NCBI GenBank assembly: GCA_041746855.1
Contig: JBGTGG010000089.1
Span: 1-12,287, forward strand
DNA length: 12,287 nucleotides
Reading direction: 5' to 3'
DNA from: JBGTGG01 sp041746855
GTDB lineage: Bacteria; Bacteroidota; Bacteroidia; Cytophagales; Cyclobacteriaceae
The position numbers and the translations under genes were made by a program. Positions 6,264-12,287 of the stretch are shown here, in pieces (positions within the stretch are counted from its first letter, which is position 1; each line of letters begins with the position of its first letter). The notes under the pieces are model-generated. The model did not search any database. It worked only from the letters and a program-made list of their open reading frames with translations, and was not told the DNA's origin.

Positions 6264-8847
6264 TCTTCTCTTCTGCATCGCTATGCTTTTTTCGCTCCAC
6301 TTCAATGACTTGTGGCGGGGCATTTTGTACAAAGCGTTCGTTGCTTAATTTTTTCTGAATCGAGTTTAGAAATCCTTCATTGTATTCCAATTCCTTTTGG
6401 ATGGATTCGCGCTCTTTCTCAACATCAATCTGATTTTCCATCGGAATGTAAAACTCACAAGATTTCACTAAGAGCGTGATTGCATTCGCGGGAACTTCCG
6501 TTGCTTCGGAAATCTGATTCAGATTACTTAGTTTTTGGATGATCCCGAAAAAGGATGTAGGTAGTTCAGTTCCTTTTTTATAGAATAAATCTAAGGCAAC
6601 TTTTGGCGAAATCCCTTTTCCATTTCTAACATTTCGCAGTTCACTAACGATTTCAAAAGCGACTGTAGCGTCATCGAGAATTTGTGTATTGTATGCTTGT
6701 GCTGTTGGCCACGCTGAAACAATAATGCAATCTTTTTCTTTCCGATCACCAATAGCATGATAAAGTTCTTCCGTAATAAACGGCATGAACGGATGCAATA
6801 TTTGCAACACCTTTTCAAGAAATCCAATTGCTTGTTGATGTGTTGCTTTACTGATCGGCTTGCCGAACTCCGGTTTGATCATCTCCAAATACCAGGCACA
6901 GTAATCATCCCAAATCAACTTATAAGTTGATAACAACGCATCCGATATTCGGAATTTAGAATAGTGATCATTGATTTCTACCAATGCCTGATTGAAGCGT
7001 GCTTCAAACCATTGGCTCGCAATTTTCGATTCTTCTGCCTCGGGTTGATCAACAATTTCCAGACCATCCAACAAACGAAACGCATTCCAGATTTTGTTTG
7101 AGAAATTCCTTCCTTGTTCGCAAAGCTTTTCATCAAAGGGCAAATCATTTCCAGCAGGAGAACTAAACAACATACCGGTGCGCACGCCATCGGCACCATA
7201 CTTTTCAATTAAGTCTAATGGATCAGGCGAATTGCCCAACGACTTCGACATTTTTCTTCCTTGCTTGTCGCGAACAATACCCGTGAGGTATACATTTTTA
7301 AATGGTTTCTCACCACGATATTCATATCCGGCAATGATCATCCGTGCTACCCAGAAAAATAAAATCTCCGGTGCTGTTACTAAATCATTGGTAGGATAGT
7401 AGTAATTGATGTCTTTGTTGTTCGGATCTTTCAGTCCGTCAAAAACAGTAATCGGCCACAGCCAACTCGAGAACCAGGTATCCACCACATCTTCATCTTG
7501 ACGCAATGTTGGTGTAGCATTATCCGGATATTTTTCTTTGTACACTTCAAGTGCTTCCGCTTCCGTTTTTGCAACAACAAAATCATCTTGCTCATCATAC
7601 CATGCTGGTATGCGTTGTCCCCACCATAACTGACGCGAGATACACCAGTCGCGGACATTCTCCATCCAATGCCGATACGTATTTTTAAACTTCGGTGGAA
7701 TCAATTGAATGGTATCATTCATCACATTTTCCAATGCGGGTTTCGTGATGATATCCATTTTCACAAACCACTGCAATGAAAGGCGTGGTTCGATGACAGC
7801 ATCGGTACGTTCTGAGAACCCAACATTACTGCTATAGTCTTCAATCTTATCAAGGTTGCCCGCTTCGTCAAGGAGCTTTCCAATTTTCTTACGCGCAATG
7901 AAACGATCTTCACCAACAAGAATTTGTGCGAGGTCATTTAGCGTTCCATCCGGATTTAATATATCGATGACTTCAAGTTTGTGCTTCACGCCAAGTTCAT
8001 AGTCATTTGGATCGTGTGCAGGCGTTACTTTTAAGCAACCTGTTCCAAAATCCATAGAGACGTATTCATCTTCAATAATTGGAACGGACCGGTTGATCAA
8101 TGGAATGATCGCGCGTTTTCCTTTCAGGTGTGTGAAGCGTTCATCATCAGGATGGATACAAATCGCAGTATCCGCCATGATTGTTTCCGGGCGAACGGTC
8201 GCAACAGTTAAATACTCATTTGTACTTCCTTCAATTTTATACTTGATATGATACAGTTTCGACTGTACATCTTTGTGAAATACTTCGTCATCCGAAAGCG
8301 CAGTCTTACCAACGGGATCCCAATTGACCATGCGCATGCCGCGATAGATATGTCCTTTCTTATAAAGATCGATAAACACATCCGTAACGGCTTCTGACAT
8401 ATCGTCTTCCATCGTAAAACGGGTACGATCCCAATCGCAGGAAGCGCCCAGTTTTTTTAATTGCTCGAGGATAATACCGCCATACTTCTCTTTCCACTCC
8501 CAGGCATATTTCAAGAATTCTTCCCGTGTAAGGTCTGATTTCTTAATTCCTTTTTCACGCAACATCGCCACCACTTTGGCTTCTGTGGCAATAGAAGCGT
8601 GATCCGTTCCGGGAACCCAGCAAGCTTCTTTTCCTTCCATGCGGGCTTTCCGCACCAATACATCCTGAATGGTATTGTTGAGCATGTGGCCCATGTGCAA
8701 AACGCCTGTAACGTTGGGCGGAGGAATGACGATGCAATACGGTTCTTTATCAGGATTGGGCTCGGAATGGAAAAATTTCTGATCCAGCCAGTATTGGTAC
8801 CATTTGTCTTCTACTTCTGCTGGATTGTATTTGGTGGAAAGTGACAT
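6226..8847 (-). CDS. valS: Valyl-tRNA synthetase
   Basis: Class I aminoacyl-tRNA synthetase that charges tRNA-Val in the cytoplasm. The 873 residues match the usual length. The HIGH signature is HMGH at 51-54 within PPPNVTGVLHMGHM. The CP1 editing domain, which removes mischarged Thr, includes TVRPET (217-222) and VTPAHDPNDYELG. The KMSKS loop is at 532-536 (GRKMSKSLGNSPDP). The anticodon-binding region follows, and the last 70 or so residues form the charged coiled-coil arm typical of ValRS, ending ILKETLAGLK. The start at 8845-8847 gives MSLSTKYNPAEVEDKWYQYW, the normal family beginning. It is convergent with the small cassette genes, with its stop 61 nt from the 51-aa gene. It lies downstream of tamL on the same strand, but the 136-nt gap and a -7-like box suggest its own promoter. 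Confidence 0.97.
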   Translation of the reverse strand: MSLSTKYNPAEVEDKWYQYWLDQKFFHSEPNPDKEPYCIVIPPPNVTGVLHMGHMLNNTIQDVLVRKARMEGKEACWVPGTDHASIATEAKVVAMLREKGIKKSDLTREEFLKYAWEWKEKYGGIILEQLKKLGASCDWDRTRFTMEDDMSEAVTDVFIDLYKKGHIYRGMRMVNWDPVGKTALSDDEVFHKDVQSKLYHIKYKIEGSTNEYLTVATVRPETIMADTAICIHPDDERFTHLKGKRAIIPLINRSVPIIEDEYVSMDFGTGCLKVTPAHDPNDYELGVKHKLEVIDILNPDGTLNDLAQILVGEDRFIARKKIGKLLDEAGNLDKIEDYSSNVGFSERTDAVIEPRLSLQWFVKMDIITKPALENVMNDTIQLIPPKFKNTYRHWMENVRDWCISRQLWWGQRIPAWYDEQDDFVVAKTEAEALEVYKEKYPDNATPTLRQDEDVVDTWFSSWLWPITVFDGLKDPNNKDINYYYPTNDLVTAPEILFFWVARMIIAGYEYRGEKPFKNVYLTGIVRDKQGRKMSKSLGNSPDPLDLIEKYGADGVRTGMLFSSPAGNDLPFDEKLCEQGRNFSNKIWNAFRLLDGLEIVDQPEAEESKIASQWFEARFNQALVEINDHYSKFRISDALLSTYKLIWDDYCAWYLEMIKPEFGKPISKATHQQAIGFLEKVLQILHPFMPFITEELYHAIGDRKEKDCIIVSAWPTAQAYNTQILDDATVAFEIVSELRNVRNGKGISPKVALDLFYKKGTELPTSFFGIIQKLSNLNQISEATEVPANAITLLVKSCEFYIPMENQIDVEKERESIQKELEYNEGFLNSIQKKLSNERFVQNAPPQVIEVERKKHSDAEEKIRILKETLAGLK

Positions 8848-8867
8848 GTTGCGATTTTTCTGAACCG

Positions 8868-8875
8868 CAAAAATA
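8868..8875 (-). promoter_or_regulatory. Probable -7 promoter element for valS
   Basis: On the minus strand this reads TATTTTTG, a full match to TAnnTTTG and the same 8-mer as in the sdhC promoter. It lies 20 nt before the valS ATG, so the leader would be about 12-16 nt. No clear TTG stands at the expected distance upstream; only a TTTT about 17 nt away is visible. Confidence 0.45.
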
Positions 8876-8983
8876 TAAAATATGGGCTTAAAAGTGGCAT
8901 AGAAAATTGATTGCTATTAATGGCTGGCAGCTACTCTATACCCCTTCCAAACCGCTTAAATTCTAGCTAGGGTATGAGAAAAA

Positions 8984-11458
8984 TTAAAAAGGAAATCCAA
9001 TTCCTATATTATAAATCACGGGTTCTCGATTGGTTCCGTAGGGAGACCAGAATTTCACCCTGTTCAACATAAACCGATCACCCTCATCACGTGCGGGATC
9101 ATAGACTTTTAATCCGACATCAAACCTGAGCACCAGGAAGGAGAAATTGAAGCGTAGCCCAAAACCTGTACCCACCCCCATCTCCGGTATAAATGTTTCG
9201 AGCCGAAACTGGCTGTTGCCATTGTCAATGACATTGTCCTGATCATCTTTTTTGGTGAGCTTGTTGAAAGTCCACACATTTCCAACATCAAGAAATACAG
9301 CACCGGAAATAAACCCAAAGAGCTTTTGGCGAAGTTCTATGCTTCCTTCCAACAAAATGTCCGCGGGTTTTTCAATGCTGTAATCAAATAATCCATTTCC
9401 CTGTGGGTTGTCGCTTAAGTTTGGTTTGAAAGATCCGGGCCCCAACCTTCTCGGTCGCCAGGCACGTACACTGTTGCTTCCACCTGCGAAGAATAGTTTT
9501 TCATATGGCAAACTTTTGTTCTCTGCATATCCATAACCAACACCTGAATTAAAGTGGAACGCAAGTGTAGTGGTTTTACTTAGCACCTTGTTTTTTCGGA
9601 TGTCGAGGGTAAGCCGGATATATTTATAATATTGAAGTCCTGCATTGTTGATAAAAGTTGGATCGATAACATTCCAGATACTTCCACCGGGTTCAATTTG
9701 TGCCCGTATCCACGTTGCGTTTTGATCAAATATCCCGAAATAATTCTTGTTCCAGGTAACGCCAAAAATAACACTACTTACGAAAGAAGGATTGAAAGAA
9801 TTGACCAAACTAAAATTTCCGTCATTCCCTTGCCGAATCAACTCTTCCTTGAATTTTTCATCAAGAAAAAGCGTATCGATCACGTTTAAATTTAAGAGTG
9901 TTAGGGAATATTGACGGGTTCGTTTGTTCTGCCAGGTATAGGTACCTGAAACGGTTGTAATTCTTCGTCTATATTCAGGACGGTCGGAATAGGTAAAGCC
10001 CATCAACATTTTTGTTTTAGGATTGTATTTTCCGAGGCGGTATTTTGTTTCTTCTTTTGTCGGAATCAAAAGTTGGGGCCACGTGAGGGAAACGTTTACA
10101 CCCGCTTCTGTACTTTGATAAACATTGGTGTTTTCCGTAAGGGAAGCCACCCCTTCGTAACCAAATCGGGCACTGATGTCAAATGTTTCAAGTCCTCTAA
10201 ACAGATTTCGTTTTCTAAATGTAGTATTGAAGAACGGCCCCGGATAGCCCTGTGTGACATTCACACCTGTTTCGTTGGTCCACTGGTATTGATCAAGGGC
10301 ACTTGTATAAATGTTGGCGACAAATTTACCTCCGGAGGTATCGTAGTTGATGTTTACAAATTTGAATGCTTCAATGTTCGCGATTTGTCGTTGGGTATCA
10401 AACGTATTGGTGCGACTATAGTATTGTCCGGGTTGCAAGAATACACGGTGTCCGAGTACTTCCAATTTATATTTTCGTGTATAGTAGAAGTAATCGACTT
10501 TGTGAAGCTCTTCATGATTTCGGCTTACCCCTGCAAATTTTTTACCGGCATCAATAGTAAAATTTACTTCATCGATTTTAAACCTTTTATGGCCTTGCCT
10601 TTTTTCCGGATCATTGATTACCAACATTAACGCAACACTTCCCGGTTGATAAGCTGTGTCAACCCGGAATTCTACATACTGCCGGCTGAAGTCGAAGTAG
10701 CCATTATCTTTTAACAATAAGTCAATACGGTCCCGCTCGTTGCTAATTTTTTCTTCGTCATAGGCATCCCCTATTTTTATCAAATTTTTGTTTTTGTTGT
10801 CTTGAAGGATAGTAAAAACACCGGTATCGAGAACCTCGTAAAAAATAGTGTCGATTTTATAGAGCGGTCCGGGTGCTACGATGTACGTAACAGAAGTAGT
10901 TTTTAAAACGGTTTTAGTCCGCGATGAAACGGTATTCTTAAAATACCCTTTTGAAAAGAGGTAAGTTTTAAAGCGAACTTTGGTTTCCTCAACTTTTGCA
11001 CTATCATAAACCGCCACCGGTTCGCCCCATTGCATTGGCAGGTTTCCATTTTCAATTTTATAATCTTGCTTTTCAAGTTTTTCACGTAAGCGGAACTGAA
11101 GGTTGGTGATTTTGGCAATGTTGCCCGAGTCTACTTTGGCTATTTTTTTGTCAAATCGCGCCTGTATCTTCTCTTTTTTTCGTTGGTATTTTTCAGGATC
11201 GAAACGTTTTTCCCCATAATTATACAGACCCACCAACGGTGAAATGGGCAACCACAGCATTTTGCGGTTGGTTTCCTGGCTATACAGGTTGTTTAGTTCG
11301 TTTGTTGGAATTTCTTTTTTTGAAACATCCGGGGCCGGTACAATGCGTTGGCGGAGCAAAAGCTTTTCGTCATTTTTGAGATACTGTACCCCTAAACATC
11401 CCGTGAGGAACGGGATCAGGCAGATGTAAAGAATATAATTAGTTTTGTTAATCCTCAA
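8984..11458 (-). CDS. tamL: TamL-type lipoprotein, Omp85/BamA-TamA family outer-membrane assembly protein
   Basis: Outer-membrane beta-barrel protein of the Omp85 superfamily. In Bacteroidota the TamA-like member carries a lipid anchor (TamL) and is thought to work with TamB in outer-membrane assembly. From the TTG at 11456-11458 the product has 824 residues and begins with a lipoprotein signal: short basic head MRINKTN, hydrophobic core YILYICLIPF, lipobox LTGC with C21 as the lipidated residue. Residues about 25-370 are a periplasmic part with POTRA-like segments. The rest is a barrel rich in alternating aromatic strands. It includes the conserved loop VRAWRPRRLGPG (R665), the usual VRGW/F-type motif, and ends in IGIGFPF with a terminal Phe. 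There is no ATG start; an upstream in-frame TTG (11483-11485) adds 9 residues, but would overlap the divergent gene and spoil the compact signal peptide. GGAAGGA stands just before the chosen start. Confidence 0.88.
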   Translation of the reverse strand: MRINKTNYILYICLIPFLTGCLGVQYLKNDEKLLLRQRIVPAPDVSKKEIPTNELNNLYSQETNRKMLWLPISPLVGLYNYGEKRFDPEKYQRKKEKIQARFDKKIAKVDSGNIAKITNLQFRLREKLEKQDYKIENGNLPMQWGEPVAVYDSAKVEETKVRFKTYLFSKGYFKNTVSSRTKTVLKTTSVTYIVAPGPLYKIDTIFYEVLDTGVFTILQDNKNKNLIKIGDAYDEEKISNERDRIDLLLKDNGYFDFSRQYVEFRVDTAYQPGSVALMLVINDPEKRQGHKRFKIDEVNFTIDAGKKFAGVSRNHEELHKVDYFYYTRKYKLEVLGHRVFLQPGQYYSRTNTFDTQRQIANIEAFKFVNINYDTSGGKFVANIYTSALDQYQWTNETGVNVTQGYPGPFFNTTFRKRNLFRGLETFDISARFGYEGVASLTENTNVYQSTEAGVNVSLTWPQLLIPTKEETKYRLGKYNPKTKMLMGFTYSDRPEYRRRITTVSGTYTWQNKRTRQYSLTLLNLNVIDTLFLDEKFKEELIRQGNDGNFSLVNSFNPSFVSSVIFGVTWNKNYFGIFDQNATWIRAQIEPGGSIWNVIDPTFINNAGLQYYKYIRLTLDIRKNKVLSKTTTLAFHFNSGVGYGYAENKSLPYEKLFFAGGSNSVRAWRPRRLGPGSFKPNLSDNPQGNGLFDYSIEKPADILLEGSIELRQKLFGFISGAVFLDVGNVWTFNKLTKKDDQDNVIDNGNSQFRLETFIPEMGVGTGFGLRFNFSFLVLRFDVGLKVYDPARDEGDRFMLNRVKFWSPYGTNREPVIYNIGIGFPF
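11440..11447 (+). promoter_or_regulatory. Possible -7 element for the TrmH-family gene
   Basis: TAGTTTTG matches the Bacteroidota -7 consensus TAnnTTTG and lies 22 nt before the ATG at 11470, inside the tamL signal-peptide codons. No TTG is seen at the matching upstream distance, so this is a candidate only. Confidence 0.35.
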
Positions 11459-11469
11459 GTCCTTCCGTA

Positions 11470-12213
11470 ATGATCGCCAAAGCAAAAATCAAGTTCATCA
11501 AATCATTGCAAATAAAGAAATACCGCACTCAGGAACAATGCTTTATCGTTGAAGGGGCTAAAAGTATTTCAGAATTAATCGAATCGGATTTTGTGGTACG
11601 AGAGGTTTATGGCACCAAGGCCTATTTGGAATCCCACACCCATTTGCTAGGCAAGCAAAAAATTTACGTGGATGAGGTATCCGTAAACGACTTGCAGTCG
11701 ATGGGGAGTTTTAAAACCAATGACTCCGCTCTGGCGATTGCCGAAATGAAAGCAAATCGCCAACCAATCCTTGCTGACAATGAATTTGGACTGGTACTTG
11801 ACGATATTCGCGACCCGGGAAATATGGGCACCATTATCCGCACAGCCGATTGGTATGGTATTTCAAAAATAATTGCTTCCCCTGACTCAGTGGATGTGTA
11901 CAATCCCAAAGTCATTGCAGCGTCAATGGGATCTTTTACACGAACCACTATTTTTTACACGGATTTGGTGCCCTATGTTTCGAACTATAAGGGAAATGTT
12001 TACGGAGCATTTCTGGACGGTGAAAATATTTACGCAACACAGTTTAATACGGGTGGGCTAATTGTTATGGGGAATGAGTCCAATGGGATTTCCAGGGAAC
12101 TGGGTTCTTTGGTAACAAAGCGGATTACCATTCCACGAATTGGCAAAGCAGAATCTTTAAACGTGGCCACCGCCACTGCCATCATTTTAGACAATGTGAG
12201 GAGGAAAGGATAA
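11470..12213 (+). CDS. TrmH/SpoU-family RNA 2'-O-ribose methyltransferase
   Basis: SPOUT (alpha/beta knot) enzyme that transfers a methyl group from S-adenosylmethionine to a ribose 2'-OH in rRNA or tRNA. The 247 residues have an N-terminal substrate-binding domain (about 1-95, opening with KIKFIKSLQIKKYR and FIVEGAKSI) and a C-terminal SpoU domain. Motif 1 is DDIRDPGNMGTIIRTADWYG, with N118 and the catalytic R124. Motif 2 is MGNESNGIS (G201, N202, E203). Motif 3 is IPRIGKAESLNVATATAI, with S229, N231 and the knot. All three are intact. The substrate cannot be fixed from sequence: RlmB-like 23S rRNA methylation is the usual annotation for this type. The gene is divergent from tamL with only 11 nt between the two starts, an arrangement I recall as common in Bacteroidota. 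Confidence 0.92.
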   Translation: MIAKAKIKFIKSLQIKKYRTQEQCFIVEGAKSISELIESDFVVREVYGTKAYLESHTHLLGKQKIYVDEVSVNDLQSMGSFKTNDSALAIAEMKANRQPILADNEFGLVLDDIRDPGNMGTIIRTADWYGISKIIASPDSVDVYNPKVIAASMGSFTRTTIFYTDLVPYVSNYKGNVYGAFLDGENIYATQFNTGGLIVMGNESNGISRELGSLVTKRITIPRIGKAESLNVATATAIILDNVRRKG

Positions 12214-12230
12214 CGCGACATCGCGCTTTC
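12214..12230 (+). terminator. Weak hairpin just after the TrmH-family stop
   Basis: CGCG-ACAT-CGCG at 12214-12225 (CGCGA pairs with TCGCG) is followed by CTTTC rather than a proper T-run. It starts at the first base after the stop. It may end the transcript but is short. Confidence 0.25.
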
Positions 12231-12240
12231 TGCATATACA

Positions 12241-12287
12241 ATTTTGGCTAAAGCCGAATGGTATTAATATCTATCTACCCTGACCTG
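12241..12287. repeat. Intergenic hairpin repeat cut by the window edge
   Basis: TTTGGCT at 12243-12249 pairs with AGCCGAA at 12252-12258 (one G-U), then comes an AT-rich spacer and CCCTGACCTG at the end of the window. From memory, Bacteroidota genomes carry many copies of an intergenic element with GGCTAAAGCC followed by a CCCTGACCT...AGGTCAGGG hairpin. The second hairpin would close just outside the window. Confidence 0.45.

Noticed and set aside
8938..8975. ATACCC...GGGTAT inverted repeat between tamL and valS as a terminator
   Set aside because: Only six pairs around a 26-nt loop, with no T-run in the right place; too weak to call.
10073..10630. 185-residue plus-strand frame inside tamL
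   Set aside because: It is antisense to the POTRA/barrel-coding region and shows no family features; the minus-strand protein is well supported from lipobox to terminal Phe.
11459..11485. Upstream TTG start for tamL
   Set aside because: It would place nine extra residues before a signal peptide that is already complete and would overlap the divergent methyltransferase gene.

Overview
The window looks like chromosomal DNA of a Bacteroidota bacterium, most likely of the Cytophagales. Several things point there: a three-gene succinate dehydrogenase operon with a single b558-type cytochrome subunit and a 640-residue flavoprotein; a DnaE with a 3'-5' exonuclease fused to its N-terminus; a TamL-type lipoprotein Omp85 divergent from a TrmH-family methyltransferase; almost no Shine-Dalgarno sequences; and promoter-like TTG-N20-TAnnTTTG elements. 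The assignment rests on reading gene families and was not tested by a search.

Layout from left to right. Positions 1-1608 (minus strand) hold the first 536 codons of dnaE, cut by the window edge. A 435-bp gap (1609-2043) follows. It carries a possible 37-residue membrane peptide (1814-1927) and a good sdhC promoter (1981-2011). Positions 2044-5410 (plus strand) are the compact operon sdhC-sdhA-sdhB, which makes complex II of the respiratory chain and TCA cycle. Just after it is a 73-bp palindromic repeat (5411-5483).

Positions 5484-6225 form a small accessory island. It holds a PIN-domain (VapC-like) toxin gene broken by a one-base frameshift and an in-frame stop, an intact 51-residue partner gene overlapping its end, and a possible truncated third reading frame. 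A stretch at 5482-5518 resembles the 3' end of valS at 6226-6261 in the same orientation, so the island may be flanked by degenerate direct repeats.

Positions 6226-8847 (minus) are valS. Positions 8984-11458 (minus, TTG start) are tamL, an outer-membrane assembly lipoprotein. Positions 11470-12213 (plus) are a TrmH/SpoU-family RNA 2'-O-methyltransferase whose start lies only 11 nt from that of tamL. The window ends inside what looks like another hairpin repeat (12241-12287).

Most genes are housekeeping: replication, respiration, translation and envelope assembly. I found no tRNA, rRNA, CRISPR array or intact transposase, and no clear new multi-gene system. The most unusual part is the decayed toxin-antitoxin-like cassette between sdhB and valS, with the repeats around it.
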